Shown: positions 32,098-40,926 of the stretch, one piece after another | How the letters are laid out: every line of letters starts with the position of its first letter | Position numbering within the stretch: position 1 is the first letter of the stretch | DNA from: Massilia phosphatilytica | Lineage (GTDB): Bacteria; Pseudomonadota; Gammaproteobacteria; Burkholderiales; Burkholderiaceae_D | Reading direction: 5' to 3' | NCBI RefSeq assembly: GCF_002968015.1 | Contig: NZ_PUIP01000019.1 | Location: 93,617-157,616 of the forward strand | Length of the DNA stretch: 64,000 nucleotides | Position numbers and translations under genes: made by a program | Notes under the pieces: generated by a model | What the model was told of the DNA's origin: nothing | What the model saw: the letters and a program-made list of their open reading frames with translations, nothing else | The model's database searches: none

Positions 32098-33111
32098 ATG
32101 AAAGCCATCGCCTACCAGACCAACCTGCCCATCGCCCACGCCGACGCCCTCGTCGACATCGCCCTGCCGGACCCGGTCGCGAGCGGCCACGACCTGCTCG
32201 TCGAGGTGCAGGCGGTGTCCGTGAACCCCGTCGACGTGAAGGTGCGCGCCGGCTCGGCACCGCCCGACGGCGAATGGAAGGTGCTGGGCTGGGATGCGGC
32301 CGGCATCGTGAAAGCCGTCGGGCCGGACGTGACCCTGTTCCGTCCGGGCGACCGCGTCTGGTACGCCGGCTCCATCGCCCGCGCCGGCAGCAACAGCGAG
32401 CTGCAACTGGTCGACGAGCGCATCGCCGGTACGATGCCGCACTCGCTGGATTTCGGCGCCGCTGCCGCGCTGCCGCTGACGAGCCTCACGGCGTGGGAAC
32501 TGCTGTTCGACCGCCTGGAAGTGCCGACGGACGCCGCGGGCGAGGGCAAGACCCTGCTCGTGATCGGCGCGGCGGGTGGCGTCGGCTCGATCCTCGTGCA
32601 ACTGGCGCGCCAGCTGACCCGCCTGACGGTCATCGGCACGGCGTCGCGTGCGGAGACGCGCGACTGGGTGCTGCAGCACGGCGCCCACCACGTGATCGAC
32701 CACGGCAAGCCCCTCGCAGACGAGATCCAGCGCGCGGGCTTGCGCGCGCCGGACTACGTGATCAGCCTCACGCACACGGAGCAGCACTTCGACCAGATCG
32801 TCGAGATCATCGCGCCGCAGGGCAAATTCGGGCTGATCGACGACCCGGCCCCGATCGACGTCCGCAAATTCAAGCGCAAGGCCGTGTCGCTGCACTGGGA
32901 ACTGATGTTTACGCGCGCGCTGTTCTCGACGCCGGACATGATCCGCCAGCACGAGATCCTGAACCGCGTGGCAGAGCTGATCGACGCGGGCACGATCCGC
33001 TCGACGGTGAGCGAGAACTTCGGCCGCATCGATGCGCAAAACCTCAAGCGCGCGCATGCGCTGATCGAGTCGAATCGCGCGCAGGGCAAGATCGTGCTGG
33101 CGGGGTTCTGA
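32098..33111 (+). CDS. Zinc-type alcohol dehydrogenase-like / quinone oxidoreductase (MDR family)
   Basis: The 337-residue medium-chain reductase shows AVSVNPVDVKVRAGSAPP, GWDAAGIVKAVGPDV and the NADPH-binding VIGAAGGVGSILVQLARQLT. The zinc-ligand cysteines of true alcohol dehydrogenases are not evident, which fits the ZADH/quinone oxidoreductase subgroup. It probably reduces enones or quinones with NADPH. It is paired with a divergent LysR regulator, as azoR is. Confidence 0.9.
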   Translation: MKAIAYQTNLPIAHADALVDIALPDPVASGHDLLVEVQAVSVNPVDVKVRAGSAPPDGEWKVLGWDAAGIVKAVGPDVTLFRPGDRVWYAGSIARAGSNSELQLVDERIAGTMPHSLDFGAAAALPLTSLTAWELLFDRLEVPTDAAGEGKTLLVIGAAGGVGSILVQLARQLTRLTVIGTASRAETRDWVLQHGAHHVIDHGKPLADEIQRAGLRAPDYVISLTHTEQHFDQIVEIIAPQGKFGLIDDPAPIDVRKFKRKAVSLHWELMFTRALFSTPDMIRQHEILNRVAELIDAGTIRSTVSENFGRIDAQNLKRAHALIESNRAQGKIVLAGF

Positions 33112-33121
33112 TCGCGCCGGC

Positions 33122-34183
33122 CTAGCGCACGTTGATGTGGACGGAGACCGGATACATCATCTCGCATGGCTCGCCATGGCACATGGCGGGCTTGAAGCGC
33201 GTGTTCATGGCTTGTGCAGCCACATAGCGCGTGATGTCCTTGTCGAACGTGCCGACCTGACTGATGCGTAACGGACTACCGTCCTTGCCGACCAGGACAT
33301 ACAGGCGCAGTGTGCCCAATGCATCGTTGGAACGGCCGAACGTACCCGCGGCCGCGGAGGCGACCCGGTAGAAATCGCCGGGGCCCTTGATGGGGTAGGG
33401 CGGTTCATCACCTTTCTCGAGCGTCGCGTACAGCGACTGGAACGCCTGTTTCTGTTCCGATGTAAGCCGATCCCAGCCTGCCGTCAGCGGAAAGGACGAA
33501 TCGATGGTCTTCGTCGGAATTCTCGTGCCCACGGACGCATCCTGGTAGCCGACGAAACGATCGCCCGGGGCGACGGACAATTCGTCTGGTCGCCATTGCG
33601 TCGCGTCGCCCTCGAACACACGGCCGCTGCCTGCATGGACGAGCTTGATCGGCCCCACCAGGCGGCCGTCCCTGTAGTCACCTTCGCAACTGCCCCCCAG
33701 CGCGAAATCGACACGGCCGTGGCCTTCCGGCCGATCGTTTTCGTACATGCCCTTGAAGACGTTACCGCTCGCATAGACGAGCGTGCCCGGTCCGCTGCGC
33801 TTCCCTTGCCTCATGTTGCCTTCGAACTGGTCACCGTTAGGCCATTTCAGGTAGCCATGGCCGTCCGGCATGCCCGACTTGAAGAGGCCGATATAGGTGA
33901 CGCCGTCGCTGGACGTCATCGTCGCTTCGCCGCTGATGTCGCCACGCGCCAGCGTCGCCTCGATCGTGATGGTCAAGCGTTTTCCGTATTGCAGTTCGAC
34001 CTTGCCGGGTCCTTCCGCAAACCCGTCCCGGCATGGGCCGTTCCAGCGGACCGACGTCACCGGCGGGCCCGGCAGCACCCGGACGAAGCGGCATTCCGGG
34101 GCGCCGTCGTAGACCGGCGCATCGTCCGCAAACGCGGGCGCGGCCACGCAGCAGGCGAGAGTGGCAATCCATGTTTTCAACAT
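33122..34183 (-). CDS. Exported MORN-repeat protein with TonB-C-like domain (copy 2)
   Basis: The 353-residue protein has a signal peptide (MLKTWIATLACCVAAPAFA), then MORN repeats such as YIGLFKSGMPDGHGYLKW, FEGNMRQGKRSGPGTLVY and FKGMYENDRPEGHGRVDF. The last 80 residues (LRLYVLVGKDGSPLRISQVG, MNTRFKPAMCHGEPCE) resemble a TonB C-terminal domain. It has no N-terminal membrane anchor or proline-rich spanner, so it is not a normal energy transducer. Its ATG overlaps the TGA of the paralogous gene upstream by one base (TGATG). Function is unknown; an envelope-binding role is inferred. Confidence 0.78.
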   Translation of the reverse strand: MLKTWIATLACCVAAPAFADDAPVYDGAPECRFVRVLPGPPVTSVRWNGPCRDGFAEGPGKVELQYGKRLTITIEATLARGDISGEATMTSSDGVTYIGLFKSGMPDGHGYLKWPNGDQFEGNMRQGKRSGPGTLVYASGNVFKGMYENDRPEGHGRVDFALGGSCEGDYRDGRLVGPIKLVHAGSGRVFEGDATQWRPDELSVAPGDRFVGYQDASVGTRIPTKTIDSSFPLTAGWDRLTSEQKQAFQSLYATLEKGDEPPYPIKGPGDFYRVASAAAGTFGRSNDALGTLRLYVLVGKDGSPLRISQVGTFDKDITRYVAAQAMNTRFKPAMCHGEPCEMMYPVSVHINVR

Positions 34184-35214
34184 CACAGCCGCCGTATGAA
34201 TTCCATCGCAATCGGATACACCATCTCGCACGGCTGCCCGTGGCAGACGGCGGGTTTATAACGCATGGCCATCGCGGCGCTGGCGACGTAGCGGATCACG
34301 TCGTCGTCGAAGTTGCCCACCTTGCGCACTTCCTTCGCCTTGCCGTCCGCGCCGACGAGCACGTGCAGGCGCAGCACGCCGCGCGCGTCGTACTTGCCGG
34401 CGACGGCCACCGCAAGCCGGTTGAATTCGACGGTGCCGTTCACCGGATACGGCGGATCGTCGCCCGGCTCCAGCGCCGGATAACCGTTGCGGACGAAGTC
34501 CTTCTGTTCGGGCGTGAGGCCGTCCCAGCCGACGTTGGTCGGCAGCGAGGATGTCACCTCCGTCTTCGCCAGCAATGTACCGGTGTCCGGCTCGGCCTGG
34601 TGCTGCTTGAACTTGTTGTCCGGCTTCCCGGCGGCCAGCGCGGCATTGCGGGCTGCCGCATCGAGCGTGCCCACGCGCCCGCTGCCGGCATACGTGATGC
34701 GGTCGCCGTCGACCGGACGGCCGTCGCGGAACTCGCCTTCGACCATGCCACCGAGCGCATACGTGAGGCGTCCCTGGCCGTTCGGCCGGTCGGCGCGGAA
34801 TTCGCCCTGGTAGACGTCGCCGTTCGGATAGATCTGCACGCCCTTGCCTTCGCGCCGCATCATCTTGAGGCCGCCTTCGTAGCGCAATTCGTTGGCGAAG
34901 CGCAGATAGCCCTCGCCGTCGGGCACGCCATTGGTCAGCGAGCCGATGTACGTGAACTTTTCGCCCGCCTTCAGCTTCGCTTCGCCGCTGACGGCGCCAT
35001 GCACGAACGTGCCATCGATGCGGCGCGTGGCGCCGTCCTTTGTCGTCCATTCGAGCACGCCCTTGCCGTCCGCATAGCCGTCCTTGCAGGGGCCGTTCCA
35101 GTGCACGGACTGGTCGACGGGTGCCGGCAGCAGTTTGCCGACCTGGCAATCGTCGGCGTGAGCTGCTTGAGCGATGCAGGAAGCCAGGAGAAGGGGCAGG
35201 ATGGTTTTCATCAT
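34183..35214 (-). CDS. Exported MORN-repeat protein with TonB-C-like domain (copy 1)
   Basis: This 343-residue paralogue of the next gene has the same plan: a signal peptide (MMKTILPLLLASCIAQAAHA), an SVHWNGPCKDGYADGKG motif, MORN repeats (YIGSLTNGVPDGEGYLRF, YQGEFRADRPNGQGRLTY) and a TonB-C-like end (LRLHVLVGADGKAKEVRKVG, MRYKPAVCHGQPCE). A conserved tail motif, CHG(E/Q)PCEM(M/V)YP, with two cysteines marks both copies. Starts at 35214 or 35211 are equally possible. The pair is a tandem duplication, the copies have diverged clearly, and they are translationally coupled. Confidence 0.78.
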   Translation of the reverse strand: MMKTILPLLLASCIAQAAHADDCQVGKLLPAPVDQSVHWNGPCKDGYADGKGVLEWTTKDGATRRIDGTFVHGAVSGEAKLKAGEKFTYIGSLTNGVPDGEGYLRFANELRYEGGLKMMRREGKGVQIYPNGDVYQGEFRADRPNGQGRLTYALGGMVEGEFRDGRPVDGDRITYAGSGRVGTLDAAARNAALAAGKPDNKFKQHQAEPDTGTLLAKTEVTSSLPTNVGWDGLTPEQKDFVRNGYPALEPGDDPPYPVNGTVEFNRLAVAVAGKYDARGVLRLHVLVGADGKAKEVRKVGNFDDDVIRYVASAAMAMRYKPAVCHGQPCEMVYPIAMEFIRRL

Positions 35215-35282
35215 GGCAAGAGTTGTTTCAGTAAATACATGCAACTCTAGCATGCAAATCCGGCCCGCAGGCTCACCGATTG

Positions 35283-35855
35283 TCACTCCTGGCGCAACCT
35301 GAACGTCATGTAGCTCAAGTCATGACTGACGCCCGCGATCCTGAGCATGTCCGCCACGCGCGCGACGGTCGTGAAGCCGGCGCGCGCATACAGTTCGACG
35401 GCCGGCTGGTTTTCCGACAGCACCTCGAGATCGATCCACCCGATATCCGTTTCGGTCCGCGCCCATTGGGCCGCCGTTTCGAGCAGGCGCCGTCCGAGCC
35501 GGCGCCGCCGCCACACGCGGTGCACGCCCATGCCGAGCATGGCGCGGTGCGTGGCGGCCGGTTCGGGGCGGCCGCGCAGGTCGATGTGGCCGGCGATGTC
35601 GCCGTACGGATCGAGCGCGAGCCACAGGCGGCGCCAGCCCGGCTGGCCGACGGGGATATCGAGGCCCTTGATGAACGCGATGCGCAGCCCGGCCGGCAGG
35701 CGCGGCTGGTCGGGCGCGATCGGCTGGAACAGCGGCGTGCCGTCGGCGCCGTTGTCGCGCAGGTGGTCGTCCAGGTAGGCGAAGAACGGCGCCAGGTCGG
35801 CTGCACCGGCCGCGCGGATCGTCAACGTCTCTGCCTTGTCCATCAATGCGTTCAC
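35283..35855 (-). CDS. GNAT family N-acetyltransferase
   Basis: The 190-residue protein has the GNAT acetyl-CoA loop in GVHRVWRRRRLGRRLLETAAQWA and the end strand IDLEVLSENQPAVELYARAGFTTVAR. The substrate is unknown. I chose the GTG at 35855, which overlaps the acyl-CoA dehydrogenase stop (GTGA) and follows AAGGG; the ATG at 35843 lacks a ribosome-binding site. Coupling to the acyl-CoA dehydrogenase suggests cotranscription but not necessarily a shared pathway. Confidence 0.85.
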   Translation of the reverse strand: MNALMDKAETLTIRAAGAADLAPFFAYLDDHLRDNGADGTPLFQPIAPDQPRLPAGLRIAFIKGLDIPVGQPGWRRLWLALDPYGDIAGHIDLRGRPEPAATHRAMLGMGVHRVWRRRRLGRRLLETAAQWARTETDIGWIDLEVLSENQPAVELYARAGFTTVARVADMLRIAGVSHDLSYMTFRLRQE

Positions 35856-36979
35856 AGGGCCCTTGCGATCAGGATCTTCTGGATGTCGCTCGTGCCTTCG
35901 TAGATCTGGCATACGCGCACATCGCGGTAGATGCGCTCGACGGGGAAGTCGGCCACGTAGCCGTAGCCGCCGAACACCTGCATCGCGGACGACACGACGC
36001 GCTCGGCCATCTCGGACGCGAACAGCTTGGCCATCGCCGCTTCCTTCAGGCAGGGCAGGCCCGCATCCTTCATCGACGCGGCGTGCAGGATCAGCTGGCG
36101 CGCGGCCTCGATCTGCATCGCCATCTCGGCCAGGCGGAACTGCACGGCCTGGTGGTCGAAGATCGGCGTGCCGAAGCTTTCGCGCTCCTTCGCATACGCC
36201 AGCGCGGCCTCGAACGCGGCGCGCGCCATGCCCACCGATTGCGACGCGATGCCGATGCGCCCACCCTCCAGGCCCGACAGCGCGATCTTGTAGCCTTGCC
36301 CCTCTTCGCCGATCAGGTTTTCAACAGGGACGCGGCAGTTATCGAACACGATCTGCGCCGTGTCCGACGAGTGCTGGCCCATCTTCTGCTCGATGCCGGC
36401 GACGATGTAGCCGGGCGTGTCGGTCGGCACCCAGAACGCGCTGATGCCCTTCTTGCCGGCGGCCTTGTCCGTGACGGCCATGACGATGGCGACGTCGCCG
36501 TTCTTGCCGCTCGTGATGAACTGCTTGGTGCCGTTCAGGACGTAGTGATCGCCGTCGCGCACGGCCGTCGTGCGCAGGGCGGCGGCGTCGCTGCCCGTGT
36601 GCGGTTCCGTCAGCGCGAAGGCGCCCAGCAGGTCGCCCTGCGCGAGCGGACGCAGCCAGCGTTCCTTCTGCGCCGCGTTCGCGTACGTCATCGCGATCGA
36701 GCACACGGGGCAGTTGTTGACCGAAATGATGGTGGAGGTGCCGCCGTCGCCGGCCGCGATCTCTTCCAGCACCAGGGCCAGCGCGACATAGTCGAGGCCC
36801 GCGCCGCCGTACTGCTCGGGCACGGCCACGCCGAACGCGCCCAGCCGGGCCAGTTCCTGCAGTTCGTCCTTCGGAAAATGGTGCTCGCGGTCCCAGCGCG
36901 CCGCGTTGGGCGCAAGACGCTCCTGCGCGAAGGTGCGCAGCGCGTCGCGGATCATCTGGTGTTCTTCGGTCAAAATCAT
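35852..36979 (-). CDS. Acyl-CoA dehydrogenase
   Basis: The 375-residue flavoenzyme has the ACAD signatures AFALTEPHTGSDAAALRTTA and QVFGGYGYVADFPVERIYRD. The catalytic glutamate is in the usual place in IYEGTSDIQK, as in short- and medium-chain enzymes. It introduces the 2,3 double bond of acyl-CoA and passes electrons to ETF. It lies 27 bp after an SDR gene and two genes after a thiolase, so it forms part of a compact beta-oxidation-like group. Confidence 0.92.
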   Translation of the reverse strand: MILTEEHQMIRDALRTFAQERLAPNAARWDREHHFPKDELQELARLGAFGVAVPEQYGGAGLDYVALALVLEEIAAGDGGTSTIISVNNCPVCSIAMTYANAAQKERWLRPLAQGDLLGAFALTEPHTGSDAAALRTTAVRDGDHYVLNGTKQFITSGKNGDVAIVMAVTDKAAGKKGISAFWVPTDTPGYIVAGIEQKMGQHSSDTAQIVFDNCRVPVENLIGEEGQGYKIALSGLEGGRIGIASQSVGMARAAFEAALAYAKERESFGTPIFDHQAVQFRLAEMAMQIEAARQLILHAASMKDAGLPCLKEAAMAKLFASEMAERVVSSAMQVFGGYGYVADFPVERIYRDVRVCQIYEGTSDIQKILIARAL

Positions 36980-37006
36980 ATTGTGTCGATTGTTATCGTG
37001 GACGGC

Positions 37007-37675
37007 TCACCACGGGATCGGGGTGCCGTCGTAATTGAGGAAGGCGCCGTTCTGCGCCGGCGTCGCCTTGGCCAGCGTGGCGCGCAGCCCGGCCGCGCTC
37101 TGCTCGACGGTGAGCGTGGCATTCGCACCGCCCATGTCCGTCTGCACCCAGCCCGGGTGAAAGGTCAGGCAGCAAGCGCCTTGCGGACCGTACGTCAGCG
37201 CAGCGTCGGCCAGCACGGAATTCAGCGCGGCCTTGCTGGCGCGGTACAGCGAACCCTGGTTGCTCGTGCGCGCGCCGATGGAACCCATGCGCGACGAAAT
37301 CACGGCCACCTTGCCGCGCGTCGTGGCAACCAGCGGCGCGACGATGGGCAGCAGGCGCATCGCGGCCAGCACGTTCGTGTGCATGACGTCGTCGAATTCC
37401 TTCTCGGTCGGAAAACCGGCGTGGTCCGGGCCGTACACGCCCGCGACGAGCCAGGCGGCGTCGATCTTTTCATCGTCCAGCTTCCAGCCGAGGCCACCGA
37501 TCGATTCGGCATTCGTGACGTCGACCTGGTGCGCCTCCGCGCCGAGCCGGCGCAGCGCATCGCAATCCGCGGCCTTGCGCGCGGTGGCGATGACGCGCCA
37601 GCCGTCGGCGCGGTACTGACGGGCCAGTTCGTGGCCGATGCCGCGCGAGGCGCCGATGATGAGGGCTGTGGGCAT
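37007..37675 (-). CDS. SDR family oxidoreductase (C-factor/sniffer-like)
   Basis: The 222-residue short SDR has LIIGASRGIGHELARQYRADG, NVLAAMRLLPIV, the catalytic serine in VAVISSRMGS and the YRASKAALN motif. Its short length and the end AFLNYDGTPIPW fit the C-factor-like subgroup. The ATG at 37675 follows AAGGAGAACCTC; the upstream GTG would place that ribosome-binding site inside the coding sequence. It lies between a thiolase and an acyl-CoA dehydrogenase gene. The substrate is unknown. Confidence 0.87.
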   Translation of the reverse strand: MPTALIIGASRGIGHELARQYRADGWRVIATARKAADCDALRRLGAEAHQVDVTNAESIGGLGWKLDDEKIDAAWLVAGVYGPDHAGFPTEKEFDDVMHTNVLAAMRLLPIVAPLVATTRGKVAVISSRMGSIGARTSNQGSLYRASKAALNSVLADAALTYGPQGACCLTFHPGWVQTDMGGANATLTVEQSAAGLRATLAKATPAQNGAFLNYDGTPIPW

Positions 37676-37745
37676 GAGGTTCTCCTTCACGGTATGGATG
37701 ACAGTCCGTCACCATACCGTGTTTTAACAACGCGTGCGTGGCGTG

Positions 37746-38945
37746 TTACACCATCTCGATCGCCATCGCGGTCGCTTCCCCGCCGCCGATGCACAGCGAC
37801 GCCACGCCGCGCTTGCCGCCCGTCTTCTTCAGCGCGCCCAGCAGGGTGACGATGATGCGTGCGCCCGACGCGCCGATCGGGTGGCCGAGCGCGCACGCGC
37901 CGCCGTGGACATTGACCTTCGAATGCGGGATGTCCAGCTCGTGCATCGCGGCCATCGGCACGGCGGCGAAGGCTTCGTTGATCTCGAAGAGGTCGACGTC
38001 CTTCGGCGACCAGCCCGTCTTCTTGAACAGCTTTTGCAGCGAGCCGATCGGCGCGGTGGAGAACTGGTCCGGTTCCTGCGCGTGCGTCGTGTGCGCGACG
38101 ATGCGGGCGATGGGCGTCACGCCCAGTTCCTTCGCCGTCGATTCGCGCATCATGACGAGGGCCGCGGCGCCGTCGTTGATCGACGACGACGACGCGGCCG
38201 TGATGACGCCGTCCTTCTTGAAGGCGGGACGCAAGGTCGGGATCTTGTCGACCTTGGCCTTGACGGGGCCTTCGTCCTTCTCGATGATGGTCTCGCCGAG
38301 GCGGTTCGCGACGGTCACGGGTGCGATCTCCCACTGGAAATCGCCGGACTCGGTGGCGTTCTGCGCGCGCCTGACGGATTCGATCGCGAACGCGTCCAGC
38401 TGCTCGCGCGAGAAGCCGTACTTGGCCACGCATTCTTCGGCGAACGTACCCATCGAGCGGCCTTCGCCCGTCTTTTCGTTGCGCGAATAGGCGTCTTCCA
38501 GGCCGTCCATCATCATGTGGTCGAACATGACGCCATGGCCGATGCGGTAGCCGCCGCGCGCTTTCGGGATCAGGTAAGGGGCGTTGGTCATCGACTCCAT
38601 GCCGCCCGCCACGACGACGTCGGCGCTGCCGGCCTTGAGCACGTCGTGCGCGAAGATCGCGGCCTGCATCGCGGAGCCGCACATCTTCGACAGCGTGACG
38701 GCGCCGGTCGACAGCGGCAGGCCCGCCTTGATCAACGCCTGGCGCGCCGGGGCCTGGCCCTGGCCGGCCATCAGGCAGTTGCCGAAGTAGACGTGTTCGA
38801 CGAGGCTCGCGTCGACGCCCGCGCGCGCGACGGCCGCCTGGATCGCCACGGCGCCCAGGTCGCTCGCGGATTTCGAGGAAAAGTCGCCCTGGAAGGCGCC
38901 CATCGGGGTACGGGCGGCGCCGACGATAACGATTGGATCATTCAT
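37746..38945 (-). CDS. Acetyl-CoA C-acyltransferase (thiolase)
   Basis: The 399-residue thiolase shows VTLSKMCGSAMQAAIFA with the nucleophilic cysteine, GHPIGASGA and CIGGGEATAMA. It performs thiolytic cleavage of 3-ketoacyl-CoA or its reverse. The start overlaps the 3' end of aceK by 8 bases, so translation is probably coupled to aceK. The order aceK-thiolase-SDR-acyl-CoA dehydrogenase connects acetyl-CoA production with control of the glyoxylate shunt. Confidence 0.93.
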   Translation of the reverse strand: MNDPIVIVGAARTPMGAFQGDFSSKSASDLGAVAIQAAVARAGVDASLVEHVYFGNCLMAGQGQAPARQALIKAGLPLSTGAVTLSKMCGSAMQAAIFAHDVLKAGSADVVVAGGMESMTNAPYLIPKARGGYRIGHGVMFDHMMMDGLEDAYSRNEKTGEGRSMGTFAEECVAKYGFSREQLDAFAIESVRRAQNATESGDFQWEIAPVTVANRLGETIIEKDEGPVKAKVDKIPTLRPAFKKDGVITAASSSSINDGAAALVMMRESTAKELGVTPIARIVAHTTHAQEPDQFSTAPIGSLQKLFKKTGWSPKDVDLFEINEAFAAVPMAAMHELDIPHSKVNVHGGACALGHPIGASGARIIVTLLGALKKTGGKRGVASLCIGGGEATAMAIEMV

Positions 38946-40767
38946 TGTGTAAGGTCTCCAAGTAATGGGGTTGCGGCGAGGGTGTCGCCGGGTTCGCCGG
39001 GTCTGCGAGATGGAACCGGATGTGCTGCGGATACGGGAAAATGTCTTCGAGTTCGCCTGCCAGGATGCGGTCCTTGTGCGACTGCCACCAGACGCGCGTC
39101 AATAGTGCGGCATGGTGTTTCATGAACGCGGCGCGTATCTTTGGGTTCGCGAGCAGGAAGCGCGCAAACTGTTCCGGGAAGACGTCGTGCTTGCCGATGG
39201 GATACCAAGGCTCGGCGGCCATCTCGTCTTCCTCGTTACGCGGCTGCGGGATGTCGCGGAACTGGCAATCGGTGAGGTACTCGATCTCGTCGTAGTCGTA
39301 GAACACGACGCGGCCCTGTCGGGTCACGCCGAAGTTTTTGTACAGCATATCGCCCGGAAAAATATTCGCGGCGACGAGGTCGCGGATCGCATTGCCGTAC
39401 TCGAACACGCCGTGCTCGATGAGGTCATCGTTGCCGCTGCGCTGCGCACGGTCCAGGTAGATATTCAGCGGCACCATGCGCCGCTCGATGTACAGGTGCT
39501 TGATGACGATGTGGTCGCCCTCGATGTCGACGAGCGAAGGCGCGAACCGGCGCAGCTCGGCCAGCAGTTCCTCGTCGAAGCGGAACAGCGGAAAGGCCAC
39601 GTCCGAGTATTCCAGCGTGTCCGCCATGCGGCCCACGCGGTCGTGGTGCTTCACCAGCAGGTATTTTTCCTTGATGCGGGCCCGTGTCGTTTCTTTCGGC
39701 GGCGGATAGAAATCCTTGATCACCTTGAACACGTACGGAAAGGAGGGCAGTTCGAACACGAGCATCACGAGACCACGGATGCCGGGCGCGATGCGGAAGG
39801 CGTCGGAGCTGTGCATCAGGTGCTGCAGGAAGTCGCGGTAGAACAGCGTCTTGCCCTGCTTTTGCAGGCCGAGCACCGTGTAGATTTCGCTGCGCGGCTT
39901 CTTCGGCATCAGGCCGCGCAGGAATTGCACGAAGGCCGACGGCACTTCCATGTCGACCATGAAATAGGCTCGCGTGAACGAGAACAGCAGGATGACTTGC
40001 TCGGGGTCGGTCAGCACCGCATCGAGGACGAGCCGGCCGGCGCGATCGTGCAGGATCGGCACGACGAACGGGTGCTCGCGGGCACCGTTGATGGCGCGGC
40101 CCACGATGTAGGCAGCCTTGTTGCGGAAGAATAGGCTCGACAGCACGTGCAGTTGCTGGTTCGGCTCACGCTCGTGCAGGCCGAAATGCTCGACCATGCG
40201 CGCCTCGACGAGGGCGGTGTCGCGGTCGAGGTCGGCGAACGGGCAGTCGAGCTGGAAATTCGTCACCATGCGCCGCAACGAGACGCGCAGGCTGTCCGCC
40301 GCCGGGTAGTACACGCGGTAGGTCGGGGCCGGTTCGTCCGTTTCGATGTATTCCGTCGAGACGGCCGGGCGCACGAAGATGAAATCGTTGCGGTAGTAGC
40401 TGCGGTGCAGGATGTGGCAGCTGACGGAATTGAAGAAGCTTTCCGCCAGTTCCGGGCGCTTGTGGTCCGTCAGCAGGCCAATGTAATGCAATTTCGTTTC
40501 GCGCCAGGTTTCGTCGTCGAGGTCTTCCGGCGCGTATTCGTCTTCCAGCGCATGCACGCATTCCTGCACGCGCTTGTCGTAGAAATCGATGCGCGTGCGC
40601 GCGGCCTGCTGGGCCGTCGTCCAGTCGGCACGCTCGAAATAGGTCTTGGCCTGTTTGCTGGCCTGGCGGAACAGCGTGTAGTGGCGGTCGAAGCCGTCCA
40701 GGATGGTGCGCGCGATGTCGAAGGCGATCTGGGACGACAGCAGCTTGGGAAAGGTGGCCTGGGTCAT
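38938..40767 (-). CDS. aceK: Isocitrate dehydrogenase kinase/phosphatase
   Basis: The 609-residue protein matches AceK over its full length, with the N-terminal regulatory part (QIAFDIARTILDGFDRHYTLFR) and the kinase-like C-terminal half (DMLYKNFGVTRQGRVVFYDYDEIEYLTDC). AceK phosphorylates and dephosphorylates isocitrate dehydrogenase and so sends isocitrate into the glyoxylate shunt during growth on acetate or fatty acids. In enterobacteria aceK follows aceBA; here it lies next to thiolase and acyl-CoA dehydrogenase genes instead. The 159 bp upstream contain a REP-like hairpin. Confidence 0.97.
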   Translation of the reverse strand: MTQATFPKLLSSQIAFDIARTILDGFDRHYTLFRQASKQAKTYFERADWTTAQQAARTRIDFYDKRVQECVHALEDEYAPEDLDDETWRETKLHYIGLLTDHKRPELAESFFNSVSCHILHRSYYRNDFIFVRPAVSTEYIETDEPAPTYRVYYPAADSLRVSLRRMVTNFQLDCPFADLDRDTALVEARMVEHFGLHEREPNQQLHVLSSLFFRNKAAYIVGRAINGAREHPFVVPILHDRAGRLVLDAVLTDPEQVILLFSFTRAYFMVDMEVPSAFVQFLRGLMPKKPRSEIYTVLGLQKQGKTLFYRDFLQHLMHSSDAFRIAPGIRGLVMLVFELPSFPYVFKVIKDFYPPPKETTRARIKEKYLLVKHHDRVGRMADTLEYSDVAFPLFRFDEELLAELRRFAPSLVDIEGDHIVIKHLYIERRMVPLNIYLDRAQRSGNDDLIEHGVFEYGNAIRDLVAANIFPGDMLYKNFGVTRQGRVVFYDYDEIEYLTDCQFRDIPQPRNEEDEMAAEPWYPIGKHDVFPEQFARFLLANPKIRAAFMKHHAALLTRVWWQSHKDRILAGELEDIFPYPQHIRFHLADPANPATPSPQPHYLETLHNE

Positions 40768-40810
40768 CGGGCGGCTCGCGCGGTGGGAACGTTATTCTAG
40801 TACCCGATCC

Positions 40811-40836
40811 GTCGTTCCCGCGCAGGCGGGAACGAC
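40811..40836. repeat. REP-like hairpin (single)
   Basis: Two perfect 11-base arms (GTCGTTCCCGC and GCGGGAACGAC) enclose GCAG. The element lies in the aceK-IVD intergenic region. Its GCGGGAACGAC arm recurs in the inverted pair at 57205-57283, next to the REP-associated transposase gene, so both probably belong to one REP family. Confidence 0.65.
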
Positions 40837-40926
40837 GTTTCGTAGTGTGCGGGCTACGTGGAGTGTTGTTGTTTTGCCGGCTTCAACCGGTCTTCTTGTC
40901 GCCCGCGTCTCCTCTTCTCCACAAAC

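Noticed and set aside
31102..33057. A 651-codon protein containing the LysR gene
   Set aside because: Only the last 299 codons are the LysR protein. The upstream part is antisense to the zinc-type oxidoreductase gene.
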